64,000 bases of DNA from Petrosia ficiformis (taxonomy: Eukaryota > Porifera > Demospongiae > Haplosclerida > Petrosiidae): contig OX345636.1 in NCBI GenBank assembly GCA_947044365.1, forward strand, positions 61,321,537 to 61,385,536, in the 5' to 3' direction. The notes beneath the pieces were generated by a model that was not told the DNA's origin, searched no databases, and saw nothing but the letters and a program-made list of their open reading frames with translations. Positions 15,701-30,700 of this stretch are shown here, piece after piece. Within the stretch, counting starts at the first letter, position 1, and every line of letters begins with the position of its first letter. Position numbers and translations under genes: made by a program.

Positions 15701-18700
15701 TGTGGATGTAAATATTATTAGTTTAGGTAAACTGTATAATATACTTATGTATCATGACCTATAACTACATGTACATGTATGTATAATTATGAAGTGAGTA
15801 CACAGCTTATACATTGTGACATATACATGTATTATAAACCACTTTTATGTATGTAGATGTCCTTATACCTCTTTTATTTTTAAATTCAACTTGTTTTTAT
15901 AAATGTCAATGAAATATTTGATGAGTATCATGTAACAAATTGTATAAAATCTCAACTGTATACCTAGTGAATTGACCACCAAAGTCAGAGATTTCTAAGA
16001 GATTTAACATTACCTACCTGACAAGTTTACAATCATTCACCTTTCTGCTTTTCTGACAGTAATGAAGCTTGATAGCAACTTTTTATCCCTTCATTGTAAA
16101 ACAGTTGATGTTAATGTGTATATGTACATGTATATCAGGATGATGTATTAATACTCCACTCTCTATACGGAATAACCAGATATATCACTACTGTCACATT
16201 AGTCACTACTGTCACAGTAGTCACTACTGTCACACTAGACTTTCAATATAGTAATAGTATGACTATTGTTACTTCTGTGATAATAGTCACTACTGTCACA
16301 ATAGTTTAGTACTGTGAGTATTATCTCAACATTTTATTGTCAGTTATATGTTTTCAGAGTATTGTGATAATGAACATTATAATAATGGTAATTATTATAT
16401 TAAGTTGTTACAATTAACACAAGAGAATTCTTGGAATTAACTTTTTTTGCTCCAAGATGGTAGATTTGTGTTCCTCTTTGTTAATTGCTTTTGAGGTGGA
16501 TAGGGAAGGCTGCTCACTTTCCTATTTGTTCCTTAGTCACCAAGCATGCTTATCACGTACAATTGTAGGAACCCAAATGGTCAATGGCATATCAACAACT
16601 AAGACTAACTACAAGAATTCACCATAGATATAGGGATCAAAAACAACCATTCAAAGGTAGACCTTATACACAATGTGTTGATGAATCTCATGAAGTACCT
16701 TTGCATGGTTCATTGTCATCCATTGAACATTGTATTATAAAAAGTATTGTTATTTTCATGTTTATCCATGACATTGATTACAACCCTGAAACAGTGAGCT
16801 GTATTTTATCATTTATTATTGAGCTGACTAAAACAATATCATTTGTTGGATTTCCTATTTATCAAAGATCTAACACAATCATTAAAAGTGTGTTAGAAAG
16901 ATTTTGTAAGCATTTCATTATTTAGCAGAAACTCCAACAGAATTAGTTACAGATCATTAATCTAACCCTATTTACTGAACATGAACATTCATATACTATG
17001 TACACCTTTCCTTGTATTTCTTCAAATATGAACAATTTAAATGATTCCATGTTTACTGATACAGTCTAGCTACTTTGTATTCTTATCTTTAAAGCAGTGA
17101 TTAGTATGATTAGTCAATAATGACATTTGTAACTACTATCACTGTAGTCACAATTGTGACATTGAGAGTAAAAGGATGCAGTGCCATGTTGAATAATTAT
17201 AATGATGTATATACTGTAGTACATGTATACAGTTGTACATGTGTATATAATATTAACAATGATAATTCCATTGCAACAGTATAGTGAGTATTGTAACTAC
17301 ATTGTGTGTACATGTATCAGTACTATCACTACTGTGTTGTGACTATTATGATATGTCAGCAGTGACTACTGCTACTATTTTGAGTATAGTGACTACTGTA
17401 AGTATGTAATGGTTGATACAATGGTGATATCAATGATGATATATGGTTACTATTATCTAGTGACCACATTACTGTGACATGGCATTGTTTGTTACTTTTA
17501 TGAATATAGTGTCTAATATGACAGTAGTGACTGTAGTGACAATAATGATGGTTTTGATAGTAGTAATGAGTATTGGGACCAGTGAGATTAGAGACTACTG
17601 TGACAGTATTGACTTGTGTGACAGTAGTCACTATTACATGTACATGTACATGTATGTTCCTATTTTGACTATAGTGACTATTGTGACAGTAGTGACTAAT
17701 GTGAAAGTATTGACTCATTGTGACAGTAGGGTTTTGCAATAGTGATGTTATTACTATCGTAACTATGGTCACTACTGTGACAACAGTGACTATTGTGACA
17801 GTAGTGACTACTATGAAAGTTGTGTCAGTAGGGTCTATAATGACAATAGTGATATTATTACTATCGTGATTATGGTAACTATAGTGACTGTTGTGACAAT
17901 AGTGACTAATGTGACAATAGTCACTAATGTAGCAATAGTGATGTTAGTGACTGCTCTTACTATTGTTAGTGACTACTATGACAGTAGTGACTATTGTGAC
18001 AATAGTGATTATTAATTGACAGAGCTCCCTGTATTTAATAATTTCCTTAACTATACATGTATGTGATACAAATGTAATTAGCTACATGTATATATATAAA
18101 AACAGGGAAAGTAAATGTCCAATGTACATGTACATGTACATGTACATGTAAATGTACATGTACATGTACATGTACATACAGCTGTATACATGTATATCTA
18201 CATGTATATGTACATGTACGTATATGGATCCTACTGTATGGTCATAGAAAAGACAGAGAAGTGTATAAGGACTATGGAAAGTAAGGGTTCAATGTACATG
18301 TGGGATGAGTTCTCTGACCATAGGAAAGCATGTGGAAATGCTATATAGATTGTATATGTACATGTACATACACAAAACCTCTAGTCACATAAATTAATTA
18401 CTGTCTTTTTTCATCAATATTACTGAAGTGTTATTTAATGACTTTGTGTTTCAGTACTAAAGTTCAGACAAGTGTGATTACGATTATGATTATGATTACC
18501 CAGAAAAGTTTCTGAATAATTATGATTACGATTACATACCAAAACTTCAGATTATGATTATGATTATGATTACTGTAGCATGATTACACTATGATTATAC
18601 TATACCACTGCATTCATTTTCACAAGTGAAGTGTGTTTGGTGATTGTCTTCAATAATGTCAATTCTTTTCATAATTGCACCGTATAAACATCAGTTTTTC

Positions 18701-21700
18701 AAAAAGGGTGGATTAAGTTAAACATTAAGTACAACTACATGTACCTGTGTTTGCATGATTACATTTTATCATTGGAATGATTACAGTACTGGTTTAATGA
18801 GATTATGATTATGATTATGAATACGCCAATTTCAAGTGATGTGATTATGATTATCATAATTATAGTAAAAAGTGTAGTCAATTACAATCGATTACGATTA
18901 TAATCGCAATCGGCCCCAACCCTGAATTAATGACTATTCTCACTTTCATTGAACTTGCACACAAGCATAGGGTGTCTTATTATATAGGTCACATTCTCTG
19001 GTTATGAATATACATGTGTACATGTACATGTACATTGTAGAATATACACATGTACATGTACATGTACATTGTATGACTTTAGTGGCATGTCAAATGGGAT
19101 GTTGGACAAAAGAAAGTAACATCCTACCACGCCTAAATGTAGTAACCAGTAACCACACACCATTTGGGCTGACCCAACCCCCTGATGCTATTTAATCACA
19201 ATAGGTATACAGTTTATATTTCATACAATTTGTTACATGATATTCATCAAATATTTCATTGTCATTTATAAAAACAGGTTGAATTGGATAATAAAAGGTG
19301 TTTAATGACATGTATAGTACAAGTACATACAGGAAGGATGTTTATTACAATAGATACAATATACAAGCCGTACTAACTTAATATTATTGTTATAAGATTA
19401 TGATACATAAGTATATTATACAGTTTACCTAAACCAATAATAGAGTGTATAATTACATGTATAATGCATGTGTACATGTGTATGTATGTATACTGAATTG
19501 TGGTGTTGGACATGTATGTCCTTTCTTTAAGAGTACTAAAAATTATAATGATATTCATTGTAACATCAAGTGTCAGTTGGGTCAGTCCAAAGGGGTGTGG
19601 TTACTGGTTACTGCATTTGGGTGTGGTTTGATGTTACTTTCTTTTATTCATCATCACATTTAACATGCCTCTAAAGTCATAAATGTATATTCATAACCAG
19701 AGAATGTGACATATATATATAGTAAGATAAAATTAATAACACTTCAGTAATTGATGAAAAAGATAGCAATTAATGTACAATTAGGAAATTGTTCCCCATA
19801 ATAAAGGGACTAGAGTTTTTATGTATGTACATGTACATGTGTATATAACATTTCCACATGCTTTTCTATGACCAGAGAATCCATCCCACATATACATTGG
19901 ACATTTAATTTCCATTGTCCTTAATAATTACACTTGTATTACATTCATGTATAGTTAAGGAAATTATTAAATTCTGGGAGCTCTGTCAATTGATAATCAT
20001 TAAATATAATAAGTAGGAAATGTTATTATAATTATAATTTCCAACACCACAATATTTATACTATCATGCCATACCCGTTATTACTGACTCAACCTCCTGA
20101 TGTCATATACTTATATATGAATAGTAGTATATAGATAATAATGTATAGTGAGAATAATTCAATATCTGTGAATATAAAGACATACATGTACCCACATGTT
20201 CAAACCATACTCACATACATGAAACACACTCCATTGGTCTTGTGTTCTATACTCAGACTGTGAATATAATGACCTTTAATTTCTTTGTGTATGTAAATAT
20301 TTAGCCAAGTCATTATATACATGTAACCATTATAATTACACTCTATTACTGGTTTATGTAAACTGTATAATATACTTATGTATCATAATTTTATAACTAT
20401 AATTATTATAAAGTGAGTACACAGCTTATATTACATGTACATGTCTATTTCAGTAAACCCCTTTTACATGTACATGTACATGTACATTGTATATCCTTAA
20501 ACACCTTTCTATTTTCAAATTCAACTTGTTTTTATAAATGTGATGATGAATATCATGTAACAAATTGTATAAAATCTAAACTGTATACCTAGTCAATTCT
20601 AAATCAGAGATTTCTACGAGCTTTAACATTACCTACCTGACAAGTTTACAATCATTCACTTTTCTGCTTTTCTGACAGTAATGAAGCTTGATATCAGCTT
20701 TTTATCCCTTCATTATGAAACAGTTGATGTTAATGTATATACATGTATATCAGGATGATGTATTAATACTCCACTCTCTATACAGAATAACCGGATCTAT
20801 TGGGCCATTCAGTATTCTGATGATGAGGAAGTGGAATCACTGATTAATGATTCCAAAACAGATGTAAAATGGACTAACGAAGCTTTATTTCCTGTAAGTG
20901 TCATCCTATAAATTAATAATTAGAATATCATGTTTTATGACTTTTAATTATAATATTTAATAGTTATTATGATTTATTATTGAATATCCATTCTATTATG
21001 ATGGTATATACTAGATATTATTATGAAATGTTATTTGTGGTAATTTGATTGTGGATATACTGACAAAGAATATTTCATTATTGTGAACATTGTCTTCATT
21101 ATTAATGTAAATGTCTTATGAAGTTCCTTAACAATGTTTAATATTACTATTTTCGTTTCTCCCTTCCTATGATTGGTTCCATGATGAATGGTATAGACAG
21201 GAAGTTATTGTTTGGTGAGGGGGAGAGGGGCTTACAAAAGGAGATAGGCATACATAGTGTACTGTACTGCAATTTTTAGCTTATTAGTTATTCATGAGGG
21301 GATGCTTTTCACTACAAGCTGGTAAATTAATCCATGTACAACAATTATAATCTATTGAATTATGACACAAACAAACCAAATCAACATTATAATTGATGTA
21401 TGTTATTATAAGAATTCAGTGTTTGGCAAAATGTTCATTTTAAATTAATTTATTAACCTCATAGTCTACTGTTTGAACTACTTGTAATTGTTTAGGTCAA
21501 ATATATGATATAATCTAGTATTTATTCATACACACATTACCTTTATTGTCTCACTAACATAAACACATACGCTCATACAAACATGTATTTACAAACATAC
21601 ATACTCACACAAACATAATTCACACAAATATATACATACACATTGTCTATTCCTTTAATGATATAAAGTACCGATATACAATGTATCTCATATACGTAGG

Positions 21701-24700
21701 TGTTAGGACTGTAAATTTTCATTTACTAATAATATACATATACATGTAATTAATTAATGACTTAAAACTTAGTTAGAGTCTTGTTCTAAAACTCTAGAAG
21801 ATAAATTACACACACATCTAGCCCCTCCCACTATTTAACTACTATACTATACTATTACTATTGTATCACTAACCTGTGTAAAGTAATTAATTATAAAGCA
21901 TAGTTCTTTGTTGAATATCATTTCATGACTTCATGTGTTGTATTTTATAATTATTATCTATTTCTCTTATAATTAGTGATACATGTATATGTGACCGAAT
22001 TTGCGAAAATCAGGCTTATGGGATAATTATTAATTTTGAGATACAAGAAAAAATAGACAGTTATGGCTTACTTGGGTGATCACTGTTTCACTACATAAAA
22101 AGCTTCATTAACATCTTACCTATTCACTCATACCTTCAGAGAAGTTTGGAGACATCTCTGTGCTTCATTAGCCACTCCTAAAAAAGTTTTTAGTCATTAC
22201 GTTTAATAATTAAATAATTGCGTTTTTCTCAAAAGGAAGGATCTGTGACTACAACGGTTTAATCCCCCGCTGTAGCTTTGTCTTTTGCGTGATTGGGATG
22301 TATCATATATCATTCTGGAGCTAATTGAATACTCTATTCAGGTAATACAAAAAATCAATTTTCAAAATTTATCCCATAAACCTGATTTTCGCGAATTCAG
22401 TCACATATTAATAATTGAATGAGTATTTAATATGTTATGTTGTTTGGAAACACGAGCCAAATTGGCTCAACAATGATTACTATATGTGCCATTGGGAATA
22501 CATGTTGAGCCAATTAATTTAATGCTGTTAGTGACATTATAATAATAATTACACATGTAACTGTGCCATCTGGCCTAAAGAGAGAACTGTGCAGTGCTTG
22601 CCAAATAAGAAGCTCTTTTGGCCAATGATGCACATATAAGCTTATCACAAACACTGATATGTTATATTTATACAGAGTTCTATCTAGAAAAAATTATAGA
22701 GCGGGGAAGGAAATCAATATTATATATGTTTCAATATCAACTGTTCACAAGTATGTTCTTAAACAGTAAATTCTTTTATCAATAAAGTGATCAGTTTGTA
22801 CATGTTACATGATGTATATACAATTATTGTGAAATTGAAAAAAAAGTTAGCATTTGAGTTAGGAAGATGATGAAGATGACGAAACTCCAATGTGCAGTCG
22901 TCTGTTACGCAGAGTAGCCCAAATGTCAGCAGCTCTTTCAAAATTGAACTGAGAAAGGGGAACACCCTCCACGCTTATGCGTATGAGGCTGTCAAGGGTT
23001 GACATTTTCATGCAATTTCTTAACTTTGTTTTCACACGATTCATTGTTGAAAATGAGCGTTCGCACTCAGCAGTGCTAACTGGAACAAGAGCAGCAATGG
23101 AGGCTAGTTTTGACAAATGTGGGTACATGTCTTGAAGTGAAGTGTCAGTGCAGAGCAAATTGGTCATTTGTCGCATGGACATGTTAGAAGTTGTTGACAA
23201 AGAGCCTTTTTTAGACCTTCCCACTCACTTGTACATTCAACACTGTCCACATCAGGGTAAGCACTCGTGAGATACTCAAGCCTCTCTTGACCATAAGCTG
23301 CAAGATCATCATTATCAGATTCTGAAACGGTAAGTTTCTGTGGATCAAAAATAGAGAAAGCATCTAGGTTCTCAACATCAGGAAATGGATTTTGAAGTCC
23401 TGTCACAATGGCATGAATGTACTTTGCCTGGATAGATGATTTGAACTCTTGCTTCTGAGCATCTGTTGGAGTGATATTAATGTCTTTCAAGTCAGTGGCC
23501 AGTACTTGACCCAGCTTGATTTGGTCCTTGAGTAGTCTCATACTGCTTGATTGAATCAACTGCACTTTTGAGACATGGCTGTACAAGAGATAGATCTACA
23601 TTCTGTTTGTGGAAAATCTTGGAAAGGTGGCTAAGGTGTGGTAAAACATCTGAGAGCAGGTAAGCACAAGCAACAAATTTGTATGTCTTCATAAACTTTA
23701 GCAGCCCGTGTGCAGTGGGCTCATTGTTCTCTGATGCTTCACGGTCTAAGCTGATAAAAAGAGAAGGGAGGGTACGAATCAGAGCCTTGATAGTCATATC
23801 ATGTGAAAGCCAGCGTACATCCTTGGCCTGCTTGCACTTTATATTGGGATCATTGAGAACCTCTTGTATAGCATGTAAGTTAGCCATGCGAACAGCACTG
23901 TTCTGTTAGAAATAAAAAAGTGTTTGTAGGATAGACTTAAAGCGCTGTAGATATGGAATTCCATCAGCTGCATGAGCAGCAACCAAAGCTAAGCTATGGG
24001 CTACACAGTAGACAGAGATCATTCTTGGACTAAGCCTCTTGAGCCGCACTGACACTCCATTCAATCTCCCAGTCATTACTGCTGCTCCATCGCTACCAAA
24101 TGCACGAAGCCTTGTGATGTCCAGTGATTTTACTGCCAGGCTTTGTAAAAGAGCCGTCTCGATTGTTTCAGCCGTTCCATCAGGAATATCTTGAATAAGC
24201 AAAAAAGATGTTTTTACACCAGTTTCAGTCATGTACCTAGCTACAAGTACCAGCTGCTTAAGAACTGCAATATCAGTAGATTCGTCGGTCATTAGAGCAA
24301 AAAAAAATCACTAGAGCGAATATCATCTAGAATCTGTTCCTGAATAACTGAGGAAAGGCATTGGAGTAGCTCTCTGATGGTTTGCTCACTTGTGTAGTGA
24401 GCATTTCTACCAAGGTTTAATTCCCTAAGATAATCACTTCCTCGCTGAACTGACAGATCCATCAGAGAAGAAAATTTAGTGGTATGAGCTATTTCTTCCT
24501 TGGCCAGCCAGTACATTATTTGTAGAGCCCCAAGAAGTGCTTTCCTGCTCATCATGACACGAGCAGAGAAGGCTTGTACTATGCCACCGTCACTTTCCGA
24601 AGCTAGTCTGTCTGCCTCACAAGCTTCAGCATCCTGATGCATTTTTGAGGCCTTGTGGCGGTGAAGCATGTCTTTCCTCAGGTAAGTATATGGCTTATCT

Positions 24701-27700
24701 GTCCAAGTACCAGCTCGGTTACGTTGTTTTGTACCATGTCGTTGACAAATAGAACACAACAGACCAACCACACAGCTCTCAGAGTTACCTTCTTCGTTAT
24801 ACACAGGAACGTGCCAAAGAAACTCCTCCTTCCATCGTTTGTCATGTTCTATCTTGTGTTTTGCCTTCTTTGCTGGCTGATCACACATCGAATCACATCT
24901 TGTACACTTCATTTTCCTTCATCAAAAAAATACCACGTGTTTGTACGAGTAGGTCCCGGTTAATTATTATTGACCGCACCCAACTAATTAATCCTCTAGC
25001 TCCTAACCGCACAGCGCGTCGTAGCGCCACGTTACCGCGCTTTAGCGAGAACCCTGTTTATAGCATAGATCTGCCTGTGTTATCATGTACATGTACATGT
25101 TAGTGTTGTACTTATACTTGTATAGGTACATGTATAGGTGCCTCCTGTACCATGGTATAGGTAAATATAGGTATAGGCAAGTAGTATAGGGCAGATACAG
25201 ATACTTTACAGACCAAGTTTTGAAACTTTATAGTACATGTATGTACATGTGTATGTATACTTGTACATGAATGATCAATGTTCATATCTCCATATAGCCC
25301 CAGGTCATACATGTATAATATCATTAATCATTGAATGTGTATATACATGATAACACATACAGGCCAGTGATTTGTACTGTGGAAGCCATATAGAATTATG
25401 TGATCACCTTGTGGGATACTATGATATCTAAGATCAACATTTTCTTTGGTATGTATATGTATTTTACAGACTCCCCTAGTTATTGGTACATGGTTTGTAT
25501 TAGAACTGTTGTGATATTCCAATATATTGATAAAAACTGATACAATAATCTAGTTACTTCTCTCAGAGATTGATTATCAGTCAATCATGATATGACACAT
25601 GCTGATCATATACACACACTTAGTTTAGAAAATAAATTAGCGACTAGTTCATCAACATGTGACAATGATCTTCTAAAACCAAAGAAGACTTCAAGAAGCA
25701 AGCTTTGAGTGTATTTTGGTTTTAAAAGATGAGAAAGCTGGTTAGGTACATTGTATTTGATGATATAATGTGTTGTATATGTGTTTATCATTGTGTTATG
25801 AGCTTCAAAACATACAACATAATTACATTGTTGATCATATTGCAGTATGGATGGGCTTTGATTCAGTGATACTATACCTGTATCAATTGTATTGAAATGA
25901 TTCAAAAAATCATGGAAATTTCAGTAGCGATATTCAATCCATAAAAACTTGTATTGCAACAGGTCTAGTTTTCATGCACAATATACACATTATTATTTTA
26001 ATACACTGTTAAAATGTACTCTCCACTTTTCATTCACTTCCTACCATCCTGAATTATAGTTATATTTCATTTACACTTGTATCTACATCAATACATTACC
26101 TATACTCTTATACAACTATAACAAGAAGTTGAGTTAACTGATTCTTATAGTTACAAACAAGAGAAACTGATGTTGTATAAACAGTCCATAGAATTTGAGC
26201 TCAACTACACATTTAATAATCATAAACATTTACCTCACCATACAAATATTTTATTATTATAATGTATTTTGTTAATTATTCTAGCTCCTTTTTGTTTATG
26301 CCAAAATTCTACTCAGAACACAGTTAGGATCCATTTCATTATGATTTCATATTGTGTATTCTGACTTGAGCACTATAAGTAATTGTGTATAGTAATTAAG
26401 ACTATAATTATCTGTAATTATAATTAGTAATTATAGTAATCATTATGATAATATAAAGATTGTATGTAAAATACTTTTATTCATAAATAAATGCATAATC
26501 AATAAATTGAAGAATCATTAATGTCCAGCTTTGCCAACAAAGTCTTATGAATATCATTATGTGGTTGATTTGGGAGTCTTTGATGGCAATCCTGGACAGA
26601 ATTGAGCAAACAGATTATATGTAACTTCTGAACATACTACATAACACGATTTAAAACTATATCAATGCATAGAAACCCACAACTACCAATGTAGCAAACT
26701 TTGAAAACGTGCATATTTAATAAGTGAACATTGAAATTGTTTGTTTGATACTTAGCAACTATTTAACATACACTTGTCCCTAGGGAACGTATTCAACGTA
26801 GCAGTCTAGCAGAAGCCAACAACAAAAGAAACGTTAACGTTGGGAAAACGTGTGTAGATACTGTAAAAAACGAAATTTTAAAATTATACAGTTTGAACAG
26901 CGTTTCTATGGCGTTTTATCGTAGTACAGTTTGTACTACGGTCGTAGTACAAAGACGAAACATGAACTTATTTTTGTTGTCTACTGTATATTCATTATTA
27001 TTGATAATATCTAAATGATGAAGTATATGTGTCTATGTGTGTATAAAATACTTGTTTGTCTAATTGAACCACTCCCCTGATTCATAAATAGTGAAGTCAA
27101 GTATGGATATGACATGATTTTATTATACACCATGTGATAAGTATTTGTATATGTATAGTATCAATTGATATTATTATGAATAATATTTACCAGTGAAACT
27201 ATTAATTATTACTAGTTTGTATAGTGTTTATTACATGTACATGTATTGTTCTTATTTCATTATACAGAGACGGAGTTTACTGCATCAAGCAGCTGATTGT
27301 AATAAAGTGAGTATAGCAGAGATGATCTTAAAACTTGGTGCTAACATCAACGTACAAGATCATGTAAGGGGTTATATATTATTTGTTATACACATGTAAT
27401 ATAATGGTTATAATATACAATTGAATACAATCATTAAGGTTACGGTACATATATACCAAAATCTGACCGTATTTATTTAAATGTAATATTAGAATAATAT
27501 TTCAACTGACCAATGAATGGCTGATGCTAGCACTATATACATGTAGTTATAAATCAAAAATAAGTTCATCTAATACATATTTTGATGTGATCTCCAGGGA
27601 AATATTTTCTTTAAAGCTATAGCTACATGTAGGTTATCATGTGATGTTTTGTTTTTGCAAAACATTCAAGAGAAGCAGCAAATCATGATTATTCATGATT

Positions 27701-30700
27701 TGTATCTCGTAACCTTAATGACAAAAGTTTCCAAACAAACTTTAACTATTAATTCAGTCAGTCAATCAGTTCACAAACTTAAAACTAATATTAAACTTTA
27801 TGGTTTCATTTGTTACTTGAAAGTTTATAAAAATAATGTATACATGTTATTACAGGATTTCCGTAAATTAGTCTCCTCTCCAGACTCCATAGTGCAAAAT
27901 AGTCTGGTAATTTTGGCCAACATTCCTGTCACATGTAGTGACATAGCCAATCAGATCCCTCAGTTTATTAATTGATTACATGACTTTTTTAATTCAAAAA
28001 TGTCATATTAAAACCTGTAATAAACAAATCTGTAACAAAGGTTGTGAAGCATCCCAGATACCAGCCTTCTACTATCATCTGGAGAGTATGATTTAATTCA
28101 AGTAACAAACTTATAGATTGAAATATTTGTTATACAAGTACAAGTAGGTTGAGTTAATCATGTGACAGTCACCTGATTAGGACATCGTTGTGCCAACCAT
28201 TGTGGAATGTTTTGTTCTACAGTGGGAATGGCATTCTGGGAATGTGACTATCTGTAAATAGTGTCATACTATAAGAGTGCTGTAACATTGTGGGGCGAGC
28301 CTGATAGCAAATTTTTTCAGATAATTTCTGAGTATGCTGCTAAATAGAATACATGTATGTGGTATTATGTACGACATATACACATGTACATGTACATATA
28401 GAAGGATTTCAGTACCAACTCCCTAGTGTGGGAGTCGCTCGTGCTTACCCCAATTATTAGATAGTATTTATACTTGTAACCCCATCATGACAACAGTTAC
28501 AAGTATTACTAAACACATGTATTATAAACATGTATATTAGTGATCATATGATTATATGTATAGTAAACTAGTAGTTGATATAATCTCAGAAGTTAATAGA
28601 TTGTCTTGTACTGATATAATCAGCTTTTTCCTTCTTTATGCAGTACTTGTACATGTAGTTTATAAAGTGTCAAATATAATGTCAATTGAAATGTATTGTA
28701 GCCATTTATTCCAGGCCATCCATTTTTAATTTCGTAAAACATTATTGGTTACAATTGTGGTTATACAATCTACACCCACTTGATTTGAAAGTGTTATGAT
28801 GGACAATGTTTCTTTTGTATCTGGTTCTTGTATATGAGCTTATCAAAAACACTGATGTTCAATATATTGTATTATCAGTACCTGACATTATTAAGTTCAC
28901 ATACTATCACTGTACTTACAGTGTACTTTGTGAGTGAAGTACACTGTACTTCAAATGTACTACACCATATTTCACATAAGTACTATGTTATCACATACAA
29001 ATGTAATGGGAATTAACACACAACTATGATTACACTACAATGTAGTACAACTATATATTATTATACTAATTAGGAGTGCAGTTGACTATCACCTTATTAA
29101 AGTGTAGCTCCCATCATAGTATGTAAACTTAATTAAGTCAGGTACTACATGTACATGTATACATGTTGATATTATAATACCTCTAGTATACATGTATGTA
29201 CATGTGGTATGTATAATACATGTATGTACATATACATAAAAATGATATTCACGTGCATTGTACATGTAGTATGTTACATGTACATGTATTATACATTTAC
29301 ATGTACATACTTGTACGTGTACTGTAATTAATACACATGTACATGTGTACATACTATAGTATGTACATGTACGTATACTGTACATGTACTTCTTCACTAT
29401 AATTATTACACCTACATGTACATACATGTACAATAATACTGTACATATCAGATGCAACTTAAGAGACACACGCGTTCTACACGCAATGTAAACGCGAGCG
29501 TCGAAAATTGGTACGCGTTCGTCGTAAATCTACACGCGTTCGTAGTTAAACCCGCACGCGTACGCGTACGCGTTCACGCGTGTATACGCGTTTATATCGC
29601 ACGGGTTTAATATGCACGCGCGCGCGCGTTTATATAACTCACGCGTTTGCCAAAAATGCATACGCGTTCGCTGAAATTGCGTACGCGTTCAACACGAGTT
29701 TACCTCTTAAGTTGCATCTGATATGTACTGTACATGTTAATACTATACATCATCTTCATACTATAGTACATATAGATGTACATGTATATATACTATGGTA
29801 CTTCTACATGTACATGTACAACTACAGTAATGTTATAATACAGTATATAATCTGTACTCAAAATTAAATGTGGGAAAACATTGGCCACACCCACCATTAA
29901 ATAATTAAACACTAATGCAAAATCTACAGACTCAGAGAATTCTAAAACTTTCATAAATGCTTTTGAAACATCTCTAAGATGTTCATGCATGTACTATTAC
30001 TTGACTGTCTATTACTATCCCATGTCTCAGTTCACCTTACATGCCTTGCTTTGGCAACAAAATTAAATACCACTTCCTCATAACAACCGTACATAAGTAT
30101 ATATAGCTAGAGTAAAGGCAAAACACAAAGAAGCAATACTTACATGTATGCATGTATGGTTGTTATATGGAAGTGGAATTTAATTTTGTTCCCAAAGCAA
30201 GGCACCATCCCAATCTTGTTCCTGTGCTTTTTTGGTTTATATATAATTTTATTATTATATCAGTGTTTCTGAAAAGGCACCATTGACCCAAAGAGCTTCT
30301 TAATTATTTAGCACTGTACAGTTCTCTCTTTGAGCCACATGGTGCAATTAATTATGATTACATTGTCACTAACAGCTATGTTAACTGGCTCAAGATGTTT
30401 CCAATGGCATAACACTCTAACCATTGTTGAACCAATTTGGCACAAGCTTCAAACTTATCAAACCCTCTAATCCCCACATACTTTTAAAAAATGTTTTTAT
30501 TATATAATCACAGTATAATAATTATTATTATTGTCAAGTATTGTCTCAATTATTTTCTTATCAGTTCTGCACTGTGAGTGCATTCATTAAAATAGTAAGG
30601 CCCTTAATTAATCCTTAGACAACTGTTGTTGAATATATGAGACATTTGGTACCATATTGCATTTATGATCATGATATAGCATTCCAAGTGTCATGTTTGT

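Larger units (their letters stand above)
18015..19205 (+). repeat. 1.3 kb repeat block, copy 2 (first part), with inserted GATTAT repeat
   Basis: It parallels 14850-15400: AGCTCCCTGTATTTAATAAT, then CTCTAGTCACATAAATTAAT, then TATTCTCACTTTCATTGAAC, then GACCCAACCCCCTGATG. The (GATTAT)n-type stretch at 18465-18915 interrupts it. Confidence 0.8.
14022..20785 (+). other. intron 2 of the ankyrin gene, duplications and minisatellites
   Basis: 6.8 kb built mainly from direct and inverted copies of one 1.3 kb block (14850-16177, 18015-19205, 19206-20000 inverted, 20020-20800) and from minisatellite DNA. A 113-codon frame at 16584-16925 lies between minisatellite tracts; I recognise nothing in it. 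Confidence 0.75.
20894..27267 (+). other. intron 3 of the ankyrin gene, hAT transposon and MITEs
   Basis: Holds the MITE at 21990-22405, an inverted hAT MITE near 22448-22655 and the hAT transposon 22673-25056. The rest (20894-21989 and 25063-27267) is AT-rich DNA in which I see no gene. Confidence 0.7.

Noticed and set aside
16166..16180. Second copy of ankyrin exon 3
   Set aside because: The acceptor AG is GG and similarity ends after about five codons.
17356..17772. 138-codon minus-strand frame and its plus-strand partner
   Set aside because: Both are simple translations of the GTGACTATTGTGACA minisatellite, open on both strands by composition.
18115..18348. 77-codon frame starting with alternating HVHVHV
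   Set aside because: It is the (TACATG)n tract read as His-Val; not a metal-binding protein.
27649..27975. 108-codon frame that looks like a spliced exon preceded by TTACAG
   Set aside because: The sequence belongs to a dispersed non-coding repeat found at five places with indels that break the frame.
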